Counted from the stretch's first letter, positions 43,560 through 55,580 are shown. The stretch is 64,000 bases of DNA from Dendrophyllia cribrosa (GCA_024195265.1 JAJLRJ010000009.1:9020791-9084790); one strand, 5' to 3'. Notes: generated by a model not told the origin, from the sequence alone. Numbers and translations: made by a program.

Positions 43560-43930
43560 GTAAGTATTCGTTGATAAGCCTTTCCTGTGGACGTGACTGC
43601 CGTTTGGTTCTTTCCGCCGTCTTGAATTGGATATGTTGCGCATGCGAACTGGGAAACTCTACTCACTACTTCGTGTATGATCACTAGATATCAAATGTTC
43701 CGCGTTGTATGACAAGAGTTTGATATGAGACAAATTCAAAGCCGATGATAATTCACTTTGAACATTCAACGCGACAGCCGCCTTGATGTTTAGTGTTTTG
43801 GGCATGCTTCAAACCGGAAGTTTTTTTTTAACTCAGGTACCCAATCAGAATGCAGCTCATTGATTCTTTTGTTTTACGACCAATCAGAAAAAAGTCAGAT
43901 TCTGACTTTTTTTGCAGAAGGTTCGTTAAA
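43560..43930. other. No gene recognised
   Basis: Downstream of the 43560 donor; no repeat boundary or coding domain seen. Confidence 0.35.
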
Positions 43931-43935
43931 TAATT

Positions 43936-44096
43936 GTATCAGGCTCTCTTTTTTCTCTCCCCGCGCCCTTCCGCCGACTTTCGCGCACTCGCGCTCTCCC
44001 GCTCCAAAAAAAAAGAGCGCCTGATCGCAGGTTAGACACAGGTCTGATAGGGGGGTCCGGACCCCCCGACCCTTTCCCTGGATCCGCTACTGTGAG
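43936..44096. repeat. Interspersed repeat of the GGCGGATCCAGG type, inverted copy
   Basis: Shares GAGCGCCTGAT and GGGGGGTCCGG blocks with 28584-28920 in opposite orientation and ends CCCTGGATCCGC. Confidence 0.65.
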
Positions 44097-44288
44097 CTGT
44101 TCGAAATCTTTGTAATCGATGCTCTCGGCGACGGTTTTGTCTTCGCTGGGCTCAGCGATGTTCTCTCTGCTCCTTGGTTTCTTGTCGTTGTCTTCTTCTT
44201 CGTTTTTGCTTGCGCTTAATTTCACGTCGCCTTTCTCGCACCAGTGGAGTTTCGGTGGCAAATTTTCTCGGCGAGGATTTCCAGCCAT
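44097..44288 (-). CDS. Possible first exon of a minus-strand host gene, truncated by a repeat
   Basis: ATG at 44288; MAGNPRRENLPPKLHWCEKG then a charged Lys/Glu/Asp-rich stretch (KNEEEDNDKKPRSREN) to about 44097, where the frame runs into the GGCGGATCC repeat. No convincing splice donor is seen before the repeat. No domain recognised; low-complexity and could be non-coding. Confidence 0.35.
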
Positions 44289-44459
44289 TTGTTGAATCCA
44301 GCGATGTCGTGCTTGCTATTCTCTCTCATTTGCATAAGAAATTGGTCTTGTTTCACCGACGGTAAACATTCAGTTTTCACAGACGATAAATAAACACTTC
44401 AGCCCGCCATGAATATACATGACAGGGCGCCATTGTCATCGGCAGCGATTTCTTTTATA

Positions 44460-44623
44460 GGTGGTTTTCACGTTACGTCACGGCGGCCATGTTGGTGCAT
44501 GCCTACAAAAGAATTTTAATGAACTTCTTTTGTTATGTGCACCAACATGGCCAACATGGCCGCCATGGCCTTTGTCATTTGAGTCCCACAGGAATGAAGG
44601 TCACGTGAGTGAAAACCATCTAT
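44460..44623. mobile_element. Short MITE with GGTTTTCAC ends
   Basis: Left GGTGGTTTTCACGTTACGTCA, right inverse GATGGTTTTCACTCACGTGAC; TATA lies next to both ends. The centre holds inverted GCCATGTTGGTGCA. Confidence 0.75.
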
Positions 44624-44629
44624 AGGTGT

Positions 44630-45795
44630 TGAAGAAAAGCGGCTCAATCCGGTTCTAGTCAGTCGTGTTGCCTGGAAACCAAAAAATGCATCTTGACGTC
44701 ATGCTGGGTGACGTCAATTCGAGCTTTGTCGCGGTTTTTTTGCTAGGCAACTGCAAGACACCAACCCGAGCAACCCGAGATTCCGCCGCCCTAAAGCGAT
44801 CCACGCACGATCGCTACGCGAATCCGCACGACAAATTTATAAATCACGCTACACAAAAGTGAGAGATAAGGGCAAGGTAGAGAGCGGAAGAGAAAATAGG
44901 TAGTTTCTTGGTGTTGCGGATGGTGTGATCACGAAATGACGTAAAACAAAAGATTCAAAACACACTGAAAAATACACTCCACAACACAAAAGCTAACCAA
45001 CAATGGCTTCCGCAACACCAAGAAACACCCAGAAAATAGAACAGTAATACCTTTTGGTGTTATATTGCGTACTGTAGACAAAACGAAAGAAAAATACAAA
45101 GCAAGGAGAAACACATTCCCAGACGCTTCCTCAGAGCGGTATGGTTTGCAAAAATCCAGATAGACAAGTAAAACGAATTTGATACTCGTTGCGCTCTGAC
45201 ACTTGATCGGTGACGTCACACCAGTTATGTTGTCATAGACTAATTTTTATAAAAATGTCTAGAACTAATTTTTATAAAAATGTCTACTAATTCACTAGAT
45301 TCTTTCCATATTAGCCCATTGATGATACAAACACTAGTGCCCATTTTCGCTATTTTCTCTTATGTAATCGCCACCTTATTTTTAAAACTCCAGAGACTTA
45401 TTTCAATGGCTTGCAGGGTAAATATACATGTAGACTGCTAGCTGTCCCTTTTCAGTTAATCGAGCGGGCGAGCTAATCACAAAAACAAGCTCGGCGAGAC
45501 TGGAGCGATGGAACACGCCGAGGGGGGACTGGGGGAGAGGCGGTAGGAAAAGGGACTGCAGTCTTTTCTGTAACTTTCGTGTTCGAATTCCCCGCCGCAC
45601 CAGGGACGGAAAACTCCGATTGGTTCATAGACAATAAAAAGCTGTCAGGGAAGTTTGACGAGTATCAGTAACAATCTTGACACATCTAGTGTGAATCGAT
45701 ATCTCCAGTTTCACATCAGAGTTGAGACGATGACATGTAATAGTGGGAATGAAAATGTTTTAGACAATTTGTCTGGTTGCCTCGGCGGTTTAGTT
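44630..45795. other. No gene recognised
   Basis: Contains a short inverted pair, GTTTCTTGGTGTTGCGGA near 44902 and its inverse near 45010, and a duplicated CTAATTTTTATAAAAATGTCTA near 45240-45285. No supportable coding region. Confidence 0.4.
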
Positions 45796-45911
45796 TTAAA
45801 AGAAGAACAGACATAGCGGTGGAGGCGCTTCTATCGGGGAAAGATGTCATGTCTGTGCTACCAACTGGCTTCGGAAAATCAATAATTTATCAAAGCCCTG
45901 TCCTTGTATGA
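45796..45911 (+). pseudogene. RecQ-like helicase fragment
   Basis: Translated as LKEEQ, then after a 1-nt shift IAVEALLSGKDVMSVLPTGF, GKSIIYQSPVLV and a stop at 45909. The VLPTGFGKS Walker A motif and its context match the start of RecQ-type DEAD helicases. Only one exon-sized piece is present, with a frameshift, and no other helicase motifs follow. Confidence 0.7.
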
Positions 45912-46585
45912 TAGTGGCATAAACAAAACAGTCGTTTATTTTAGACTGTCAAAATTGACAACGGAGGAATTACTAAACATCGCAGCTCCACGCGGCTATA
46001 ACGGGAAGCGAATGGATGCTAAAATCACAGCCTTGATTAAGGCAAACTTCAAGTTTCTATAAGTTGAATTGCTTTCTTTTTAAGCTTCAACTCTCTCTGC
46101 TAAGCTTGCTATATGGATCTGCAAAATAAATATACCCTGCAACGACGAAAATTAAAATAGCTGGACCCAGCGTGATCGCAAAATAGCAGGAAATACATTC
46201 CGTGGCCAAAAAAAGCATTTCAGACCTGTCATTTCAGAGAGAAAAGCTAGAGAATGAGTTGAAACTTTTCCTACACAAAAACCAACATGCCAATTATGGC
46301 AAGAGCAACAAACCAATCGCCAGGCAAACAAGAACGCTAAACCAGGTCAAATTCTACAAGAGCAGACACCACGGGAAACTACAACAGACAGACTTGACCT
46401 CTTGTCCGTTGCACGCGATATTTTCCTTCATATTTCTGATTTTCAGCGCACATTTCTTGCAAACGCGAGCAGATAGATCGGGTGCAGAGTTTTCAGAAAG
46501 CTTTAGACTTTCAGTCACGATCTTGTCAAGCGGAAGTAGTGAAAAGGTTTTTAGATGATATGTAATTTCCCTTATTCTTAAAATT
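45912..46585. other. Possible decayed coding sequence
   Basis: A plus-strand frame at 46202-46558 (KKSISDLSFQREKLENELK) looks mildly protein-like but has no ATG context or domain; it may be a remnant linked to the helicase fragment. Confidence 0.25.
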
Positions 46586-46589
46586 TGTC

Positions 46590-47772
46590 CCACATGTACG
46601 GGTGTGCGGAAAACTCAGACCCGGAAAACTCAGACCTCAGACCTCAGACCCGGCGGAAAACTCAGACCCGGCGGAAAACTCAGACCCAGCGGAAAACTCA
46701 GACCCAGCGGAAAACTCAGACCCCTCGAAATTTCAAAACTTGGACCCGGCGGAAAACTCAGACCCCTCGAAATTACAAAAGAAATAAACTTCACTCATGA
46801 TCAATTTTAGTCACCTCGCGCAAAATGTTTTGTTGTCACGCAATCACCCCAGGAGATCGTTTAGAATACAGCGAGATGTTTATCTTGCCCGGTTCATCGC
46901 TGTCGATCAAACAGGGAAAAACTATAAACACGGTTAAAAATAGCAGCCGACAAAAGATATTTAGCATTTTTCCTTTTTCTTGAGGACATTTAAACTAAAC
47001 TCCGATAAGCATGGAAACGGTAATTTTTTTTCTTGATTTAGATAACTCGAATTACATGTACATGTGTCGCATACTTGTAAGTACTGCCATCGTTGCCTAG
47101 CCCGTGACCAAATTCTCCCTGGAATAAAATTTTACTTTCTTCCTAGAAACCTTGAAATAGTATTAAAAAACTGATTGTCGGACACATCGCATGCTTTGAA
47201 TTGAACTGCTAAAATAATATCCGCCTCAGAATCTTCGTCTAAATTTATAACGTGTTTTGTTGCGATTCCTGAATGCGGCGCTCTCTTCAGGTGTTTGCTC
47301 AAGCGTAAAATATGCAACTCTGAGCGCTTCTGCACTCGCAAACACGGGAAATCCGTTCTGTCTAGCACTATAAACAACTATAAATGTATACGAAACTGAC
47401 TTAATTTGACTAACATTTTCGCGACTCTTTTTTTTTTCCCCAATTTTTTCAATGAAAAGTGGTCGAAGTGTCGACTGCTTTTTTAAACCGTGTTTATAGT
47501 TTTTCCCTGTTTGATCGACAGCGATCTCCTGGAGTGATTGCATTTTATGCGAGGTGACTAAAATTGATCATTAGTGAAGTTTATTTCTTTTGTAATTTCG
47601 AGGGGTCTGAGTTTTCCGCCGGGTCTAAGTTTTGAAATTTCGAGGGGTCTGAGTTTTCCGCCGGGTCTGAGTTTTCCGCTGGGTCTGAGTTTTCCGCCGG
47701 GTCTGAGTTTTCCGCCGGGTCTGAGGTCTGAGGTCTGAGTTTTCCGGGTCTGAGTTTTCCGCACACCCCCAC
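46590..47772. mobile_element. Foldback element with subterminal tandem repeats
   Basis: Tips GGGTGTGCGGAAAACTCAG and the inverse. Both arms carry tandem copies of GCGGAAAACTCAGACCC (46600-46790 and, inverted, 47590-47765), then unique inverted sequence meeting at AAACAGGGAAAAACTATAAA (about 46910) and its inverse (about 47500). Flanks CACATGTAC and CACATATAC are a possible imperfect 9-bp duplication. Poly-frame ORFs over the tandem repeats are artefacts. Confidence 0.82.
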
Positions 47773-48160
47773 ATATACGACAAAACTCAGAGGCCTCTGT
47801 CTTTTTCTCCGGCTTTCTTCCTCTACTTCTTCTCCATACCGGTTTCGTAGGCGTTTTTTCGCTCATCAAGGCGATCAAAACAAGCTCACAAACAGCAGAA
47901 GTTACATTTTCTGTCCTTGAATAAACGACGCGAATGGAGTCCGCTTTGTAAATAATAAATCTGCAATCGGTATAGTACAAAGCACTGTTCTATTTTAGCC
48001 CACGTGCCGGTTTCGCGCGTGTTTAAAAGCAGACAGACAAATAGAGGCGGAGTTGTCTTTTATTAAGTTGAAAATGGGTTTTTAATGGGTTCTCACACTT
48101 GGTGGGCGGAGTTATCTGAACGCATTTGTTACAGAAGAGACTGCAGTCCCTCTTGGTTGA
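47773..48160. other. No gene recognised
   Basis: Between two foldback elements; nothing supportable. Confidence 0.35.
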
Positions 48161-48343
48161 GGGTGCGTTTCTTTGGGATGATCTGGATCCGGATCACTGA
48201 TCCAAGATCACTCGGATCATGAAGCATCAAAGGAACCGATGAATCCACTCTGGACAAGGATTCATCGGTTCCGTTGATGCAGCATGATCCGAGTGATCTT
48301 GGATCAGTGATCCGGATCCAGATCATCCCAAAGGAACGCACCC
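48161..48343. mobile_element. Foldback MITE, GGGTGCGTTTCTTTGGGA ends
   Basis: Near-perfect inverted arms rich in GGATCC/GATCCAAGATCA palindromes, about 183 bp. A related but distinct element with GCTGCGTTTTTTTGGGA ends is at 59994-60480. Confidence 0.85.
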
Positions 48344-48454
48344 ATACCGTCCAGAAGGACGTCGGACACCTTACTGAGACTTATATAACGTAGTGTCGAC
48401 ACTTCGAATTTTATTTTCAATAAATGTTTAAGTGTAAAAAAGAAAATCTAAAAT

Positions 48455-48534
48455 CCCCACTCAGGATTGAACCTGTGACCTCAGCTAAGCTTAGGCTTGC
48501 ATAGCCTACCGTACCACTGTACCACCTAGCTTCT
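48455..48534 (-). ncRNA. tRNA-derived SINE head or tRNA pseudogene
   Basis: Minus strand: AGCTAGGTGGTACAGTGGTA matches a Pol III A box (TGGTACAGTGG), and GGTTCAATCC at 48474-48465 a B box. Spacing is tRNA-like, but the cloverleaf is not intact, so it is not a functional tRNA. Confidence 0.6.
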
Positions 48535-48559
48535 CGGGTTGCTTAGTCCTAAATTTTTA

Positions 48560-49788
48560 TTGTGTCGACGAAGGAGACGCTTCCTAATCTTGTCGGCTAG
48601 GCGGGACGAATCGAGAAAAGTGTCGGTACCAAATCTGCGCCATCTTGAAACGTCACAATAGTATCCAGCATGCTTAGCGCGTCGTCTAAGCGGAACGAAT
48701 CGAGAAAAGTGTCGGTACTAAATCTGCGCCATCTTGAAACGTCACATTATCCAGTATTCCCAGCGCGTGCAAATCAGGCATCATCCTGGAGAGCTGGGGT
48801 TCCGAAATGTCACATGTGAACAATCTATTTGTCTTGATTTAGTTTCGGATATTTTCCCGATTTTGGAATCGCACGGCTCAATATTTCAATGCCTACTAAA
48901 AGTACGCAGTGGAAAAATTGGACGAAGGTCCTTCCCCGGACCAAGTAAGTTGTTGGGTCTCTTTGGAATCAAGCAAGAAGTTATCGGATTTTCCTTGCTA
49001 CCGTTCTGGTATGTTTTGAATGTTCTATCTTGATTTTGCTGTGGTTCTCTGCCTGATTTGGGAAGCTTTCACCTAAATACCAACGTCGTTCTTCGCGATG
49101 TTCTACGGTACGGTGCAATTCGCTGTATGTCTTGTAGCAATAATTCACTGACCGGTCGCGCCAGGCGAACGCGGGGCAAACGCAGATTAACTTTACAGTG
49201 CTCGAAATTGCGCCTGTATCGGGCGCATTTGCGACTAAAGATTTCACAGTTTTGTGACTAAAATTTGTCTAGCTAATAAAGGAATTATATTCAACAGTCT
49301 TGTGTCTTACTTGCAACTGGTAGTTGTAATTTTATCCGAAAAATCCTACGAAATTCCTGTTGAATGTTGCGTGACTTAATCGTCGATTTCATACTCCATT
49401 AAAGCGGGATCCAAGAAGAATATCACGGGAGCACTTTTTCAGGCTTTCTCAGAAATTTCTCATTTCCGGTTCCGGTATTAGTACATGTACTGAGGAGTAT
49501 GATTTCAGAATCGGAGAACTAACCGAAATGAAATCAAGACAAATATACTATTTATATGTCGGAAAAATCTGAGACCTTTCGGAGTACACAGCACGACAGA
49601 ATTTTGCCCGATCCCACGGCGATAGCGTGAATTTGTTTGATGTACGCTCGACGTTTTTGCCTGCGTGACATATCTCGCGACATAGCCCTTTAAACAGTGG
49701 CTGAATTAATTCATGAAACTGAGGTACGAGGTCAAGACGAGGTGCCACGGGATAAGGAGACGCACTATAATCTATGATTACTACTAGT
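48560..49788. repeat. Interspersed repeat, copy 2
   Basis: Second copy of 26681-27834, about 75 bp longer, for example with an extra segment near 49390-49450. Same orientation, same internal duplication. Confidence 0.85.
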
Positions 49789-49892
49789 AGTTAAAACTAT
49801 ATAAACTGCTACCCCTAACCCCAACTGAAAGCTAACCAGTTACTCCGCTATATAAGTCTCAATAAGGTGTCCGACGTCCTTCTGGACGGTAT

Positions 49893-50193
49893 GATTTGGG
49901 CTTGACCGTCCCTCTTTCCTTTCTCGCCTCTTCCTCAGAGCCCCCTCGGTTCGCATTACTTTCGCTCGCTCGCCGCTGGGATCATGCGCCGATCGCGTAT
50001 TTGCTCGCCCGCTCGACTATCCAGAGAGGGACTGCTAGCAGTCTAATATACATGTATTTTTAGCCATAGTCGCGTGACTAATAACGTCATCATGCTAAAT
50101 TTGATATGAGACGTATTTTATGATGGGCGAGAATATCATGATGTAGCCTCCTCCTTATTTGGCATTGAAAATTTTTCAAGTGCAAAGGATTCT
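49893..50193. other. No gene recognised
   Basis: Short unique sequence between elements; nothing supportable. Confidence 0.35.
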
Positions 50194-50200
50194 GTTTACT

Positions 50201-50637
50201 CACAGGCAGCCCAACCGTGGTGTGTGAGTCACATCAAATTACAGATTCGAAGCCGGTACACAGTAATGAAATATAGGTAAAAATAAGATTTGTCACGGAA
50301 TTGAGAAGCGATAGAAAAATCGAAAATATTACACAATAAAGACTTATTACCATTACGTTATTGTCCCTTGATGTGTCCTGACCGGTTTAAATGCATTTTT
50401 ACCACCTTTGTCACTCGCCCCACTTGACGAAAGTGGTAAAAATGCATTTAAACCGGTTAGGACACATCAAGGGACAATAAAGTAAAGGTAAGAAGTCTTT
50501 ATTGTGTAATATTTTCGATTTTTCTATCGCTTCTCAATTCCGTGACAAATCGTATTTTTACCTATATTTTATTACTGTGTACCGTCTTCGAATCTGTAAT
50601 TTGATGTGACTCACACACCACGGTTGGGCTGCCTGTG
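50201..50637. mobile_element. Foldback element with 7-bp target duplication
   Basis: GTTTACT at 50194-50200 and 50638-50644. Arms CACAGGCAGCCCAACCGTGG and inverse, about 205 bp each, spacer around TTGTCACTCGCCCCACTTG. Non-coding. Confidence 0.85.
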
Positions 50638-50711
50638 GTTTACTTTGCTATTTCGGACTGTTTTTTAGGGGCAGCGTTATGTCAGATTGGTTTGTTTAAA
50701 AACATTGGTAG

Positions 50712-51707
50712 TCTTTACACTAGATCTCAAGTAAACTTAACGAACGCTCAAGTAAAGTACGATTTTCTTACTCAGCTCTTACTTAGCTCTTCATACACGG
50801 GTAAATGCAAAAACTTAAGTTGACTTGAGCTAGCCGAGCGAAGACGCTGCTTAAAAGTTAACAAATTTACAACGCCGTATCTTCAAAGGAGAAAGCCCAT
50901 AAACGTAAAACCTTTGGATGAATAACATAACCAATTAATGATTTAGAACATGTTAAAAGAAATACAAGCTGTAAACTGTAGAATTAGCTGTTCAGATGTT
51001 CAATTTTGATGACGATGTCTCGCGCGAAAACACTCGACGATACAGACACCGTTGTCGTATGCATAAGGATCAAATTCGAAAGAATTGGTGAATCGTGTCC
51101 TTCGTGACCATCGTTTGACATTTTGATAATTTCGAAAACAACTTGCAGCTACCAATTACCAAAGGTCGCCAAACAGTCGAAAACAGCGATGCCACGATGT
51201 TTGCGAAGGCATGGAGTTAATTGGCTTGATTGGCATGGTGATCCGCCCCACGGCACGATAAGTCGACTTGAGTTTCGATAAGGATGGTTTTGTAGAACCT
51301 TATTGCGCTTTTCAATAACACGTGGAATCTGAAATTCAAATCACCAGCAACGGTTGCGTTTTACACTGCCGTCAATCATCTTAGCTTACCTCTCAGGAAA
51401 CAGATCTTCACTATGATTGGTAGATTTCGATCCATTTTGTTTGCTTTTTTTTACATGGTCCGTTGACTTTCATATTAATTATGATTGACGGCAGGGAATA
51501 ACGCAACTGTTTGTGGAGATTTGAATTTCAAATTCCGCATGTTATTGAAAGGCGCAGTAAGTCTTACTTGAATCCTTTCAATTTGCCGACTTTAATGAGA
51601 TGCTAAGTCAAGTGCGTTCAGTTTTTACTTAGACCATCACACACAATTTTTTGGCTAAGTAAGACTTAAGCGCTCATAAGTCTTACTTAAGTGCCCAGTG
51701 TAAAGAG
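50712..51707. mobile_element. TIR element with CTTTACACT ends, containing a nested palindrome
   Basis: Ends TCTTTACACTAG and inverse CAGTGTAAAGA; subterminal AAGTAAG/CTTACTT motifs on both sides. A foldback at 51299-51561 (CTTATTGCGCTTTTCAATAACA and inverse) sits inside. Confidence 0.65.
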
Positions 51708-53444
51708 GCCCATTATCTGCAAGTTCAACTTACGAAAGGATAATGATACCACCTGCAATTTGAAACAATAAAAACAAAAATTAACAATTTTAATATGAGA
51801 ACGCTGTTTAGTTTTTCATAAAATGTTAGAAATGTTGCCAAATATCCGAAGTTTAATGTCACGTTTTACTAACAAATGTCCATTACAACCTTCCAAGGTT
51901 TAACTAGTTTCTTCAGCGAGTTAAATAGGAACTAAATATGTTTGAGTTGGTTTAAAACTACATAAAGGTTCGTTTTCCTTTAGCTAAGTTTTTTAATGCC
52001 AACTAAGTACCTTTGTCGTACACGAAATGCTTAAAGAACACTAACAGGAAGATAAATCATAATCGGAGTTTTAGCGAATTTTCTAAGAAACAAGCGATAA
52101 ACTTGAAAAAATTGGCCCAATTTTTTCAAGATACAATCCATTTCCATCCTGGCCATCTGCAGCCCAAGACACTTATTTTTACTGAGAGCACTAGTAGAAT
52201 AATTTTAAACAAAACTGGACCATTATGTTTGGCTTTTCACTGATATAAAGATGTATTTTGGCTTTTTAAAGTAACACTAAAAATGGTGACCAATCCCCTT
52301 TAACTTTGTTAACATGTGAACGCTGTTTAATTATGCATAAAATGTTAGAACTGTCGCCACCTATCCGATGTCTTTTAATTTCACGTTTTACCACCAAATT
52401 TTCATTTACAACCTACCGAGGCTAATTAGTTTCCTCAGCGAGTTGAAAAGGAACTTAACGAATTGGTGAGTACATATGAACAATATTTTCAGCTGTTTTA
52501 AAGCTACATAAAGGTTTCCTTTTTTCAGCTGAGTCTAACAATTCCAATTCCATTTAGCTTGAGAAATAGACCATGTCGGTTTGCATAATTAATCGCATTC
52601 AACCTTATTCTCGTGCGTGCAAGTTTATAAAATGTTAACCTATTCAGCTTAAACAGGCCGTGTTGCTCAGAAAACAAGACAAAAAGATGATATTTTCTTT
52701 CATTTTAAACTATTAAAATTTATTATTGAACCGGCGAACAAAGCTAAAGCTGACAATTTCAACAAAACGAAGCGTCTTATGGTGTTAAAAACTAAAAGCG
52801 TTCTACCCATTTTATAGCCTCTGACGCATTAAAGGCTACCTGTTTGAAATATTTTTATCCGATAGTAAGAGGAGCCTGTGCGCTATGTCGTGATCGGGAA
52901 AGATATAGTTGGTATAAACTCAGTACTCATTTGTTATTTTCGTTCTTGGAGGATAAAAGTCATTCGATTTATCGCAATATGTGCCCAGAATTCAGACAAC
53001 AAAATGCGAAATTGTACACCTGTTTCTTTAAAATTTATCTTTCTTTTTTAGGTTAAATTTTTCTCTAGGTAAACTTCAGCCTTTTGATGCATACTAAGGC
53101 GAAAATGAAACATTTTCTCTGAGTCTATATTCAGAACGTTAACTTTATATTCATGTATTGCAGATAATGTCCATAAATGTTCGACTTCAACGCAATATCC
53201 AGCTAATCTATTATTTATGCTTTATTTTGAAGCTGAAAACTGAAATCGTCGGATCGCTCCTCTAAAACATGCGCGCAAAAAAATTTCTAGTACAAGTTTT
53301 GTTTTATTAGTCTATATATGTATTTATTGACCAACACCTTCAAAACAATCCGCGTCATTAGTAAATCAATTTTTGCTTCTTATTATTCTACTCTTTCATA
53401 GAACAGAATAATATTGAAATTCGAGAACGCTGTTTAATTGTTTA

Positions 53445-53612
53445 CAGGGCCGTAGCCAGAAAAAAATAAAGACTGAGGCAATATCCATGGTTGTCATGGT
53501 TAAATTCTCCGTCTAGCTATTTAGGGTCTTTATGATGACTACGTTTAAACAAAACACTGGGATCATGACTGAGGCAAGTGCCTCGGTTTGCCTCATACTG
53601 GCTACGGCCCTG
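53445..53612. mobile_element. Short TIR element, CAGGGCCGTAGCCAG ends
   Basis: 168 bp; ends exactly inverted; GTTTA at 53440-53444 and 53613-53617 is a 5-bp duplication. It contains GACTGAGGCAA twice. Confidence 0.85.
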
Positions 53613-53635
53613 GTTTATAAAGAGTTAAGCGGACT

Positions 53636-53780
53636 CGTGTCGGCAAACTCGTTTTGGCAAACTCCTGTTGGCAAACTCGTGTTGGCAAACACGTGTTAGC
53701 AAACTAGTGTTGGCAAACTCGTTTTGGCAAACTCGTGTTGGCAAACTCGTGTTGGCAAACTCGTGTTGGCAAACTCACGT
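53636..53780. repeat. 16-bp minisatellite GTGTTGGCAAACTC
   Basis: About nine near-tandem copies of TGTTGGCAAACTCG with a few inverted copies (GTTTGCCAAC) downstream to 53890. Confidence 0.85.
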
Positions 53781-54440
53781 TTGCCAATCGTTCACGCGTC
53801 AAATACGAGTTTACCAACACGAAAAAGTTGGTGAGAATAGAAACAACTTCTATTTGTCGCCAACCGTTTGCCAACATGTTTGCCAACTGCTGTTGTGTCT
53901 TTCACACACGCCAACTTGAGTTTGCCATCTTAGAAAAGTCGCCAAAATATCAATAAGCACTAAATGACTGGCCCCAAGGGAAACAGTGAGTTTGCCGAGG
54001 GGAACATTGAGGGTCGAGGGGAAACAAAACTCACTGTTTCACGGCGATCGGAGTTAAAACTGCAAAAACATAAATCATTATTTAAAAAGGTTCGTTCACT
54101 AGAGACGGCATTTATGGCTGTTGAGTATTCTGAATTTTGCTATTGGGTAGAGCGGGCACAATTAAATCAGCCTTGTATAAGCTGACATTTTTAACAAAAC
54201 TAAGGGTGTTACGGTGTTGAAACTAAAAGCGTTCTACCCATTTGATAGCCTCTGGCGCATTAAAGGATACCCGTTTGAAATATTTTTTATCCGATAGTAA
54301 GAGGAGCCTGTGTGCTATTTGTCGTTGATCGTGGAGGACTGATTGCGGGTTTAATACCAGTACTCGTTTGTTATTTCAGTACATGGAGGATAAAAGTCAC
54401 TCGATTTATCGCAATATGTGCCCAGAATTCAGAATTATGC

Positions 54441-55560
54441 ACCTTTTCACAATAAAAACATATAATAATATTATACTCAATAATAAAAAAAAACTTGTAC
54501 TAAAAATGTTTTTGGATAATTTCTCCTTCACCAAAATAATTTTGTGCGCGTAGGTTTGAGTGGAGCGATACGACGATTAAAGATTTTCAGCTTTAAAAGG
54601 AGTGTGTTCATTTCACGAGTCAAGTTCGCGCCCAAGTAAGGAAAGAGTCAAATTAATGTTTTTTTTCTCGTTAACAAACGAGACATAGTATACGGTACAG
54701 ATATGCAAATTAGTCACTCTATGTCTCTCAGTCGTAAACTTTTTTCCAGGGGGATACTCCCTTATATAAGCTATATAACGGCACCAAAGGATACGGACTG
54801 AAATAGGGTAAGGGTTACAAGAAGCGCGCCGCACATCCCCACTCTAATTTTCGGAGAGTCCCCCCGGGCTATCTCGTTTTAGGCTATTATAGATATTTAT
54901 GTCACGCTAAGATGTTTTCTTATTTGAAACTGAATACGCTTATTTTTAAACTGCAAATGGAATTAAAATGGCAAGTTAACATTTATCAGTTAAGTAATTT
55001 TTTTTTTCGCTCATTGTTTTAGGCTTATTCGCTCAAATCGCTGCTTGATGCTCGCAAAGGCACGAAGCGCCGAAAGCGTGGATTCTTGTGTGCGTCTGCT
55101 AGCGAATTTGTACAGATAATCATACGGTTTCGAGTTCAATTTGGGATTAATTTGCACGAGTGAGTTTTTCAAAAAGCTCAAATTGCACGAGCCACTTTCC
55201 CATTTTTTTTTTGGAAATTTTTTTCTCTTTTCTTTTCCAAAATTTTTTTTTTTGTAATTTGCACTGGTGTTACACTTTTTGCACTGGTATTACACTTGAA
55301 CTGCACTGCTCTTAGCCAATCAGAATCGAGTAATTTTTTCATGTATATTATTAACTAGAAATACGTGTCTCGCAGAGCCTCGCGAAGCTCGGGGAAGGGT
55401 ACACCGCGAGTCGAAACTCTCGATTTGCGTATGAGGCTTTTCGCCATTCCACTTCGTCTCCTTTGAAACCAAAAACGTTGATAAAAAGTCCTTTCGATGG
55501 TTCGCGTACCGTTTACCGTCCGCCGTCTGGAAGTAGTACCACATTGTTGCCAGGCAACTG
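54441..55560. other. No gene recognised
   Basis: AT-rich with T runs near 54985, 55203 and 55246. GCACTGGTGTTACAC and GCACTGGTATTACAC form a short direct repeat near 55265-55295. Confidence 0.4.
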
Positions 55561-55565
55561 CCGGA

Positions 55566-55580
55566 TACCAAATATATATA

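Larger units (their letters stand above)
48344..49892. mobile_element. TIR element enclosing a SINE head and the 1.2-kb repeat
   Basis: Ends ATACCGTCCAGAAGGACG and the inverse, extending about 48 bp through GTCGGACACCTTA and ACTTATATA. It encloses a tRNA-like SINE and copy 2 of the interspersed repeat. A TA duplication is possible but ambiguous. Confidence 0.75.
51785..54440. repeat. Diverged direct duplications
   Basis: Two tandem-like matches: 51790-52260 resembles 52315-52560 (GAACGCTGTTTA, CATAAAATGTTAGAA, GTCACGTTTTAC-type blocks), and 52735-52990 resembles 54180-54430 (CTAAAAGCGTTCTACCCATTT, CCGATAGTAAGAGGAGCCTG). They may be remains of a long retroelement or a local duplication. No coding region recognised. 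Confidence 0.6.

Noticed and set aside
46585..47980. Repetitive ORFs such as NSDPAENSDPAENS
   Set aside because: All three frames are open across the GCGGAAAACTCAGACCC tandem repeats, so openness is not informative.
48455..48534. Functional tRNA gene
   Set aside because: A and B boxes are present, but I could not fold a proper anticodon arm and acceptor stem; it sits in a repeat.
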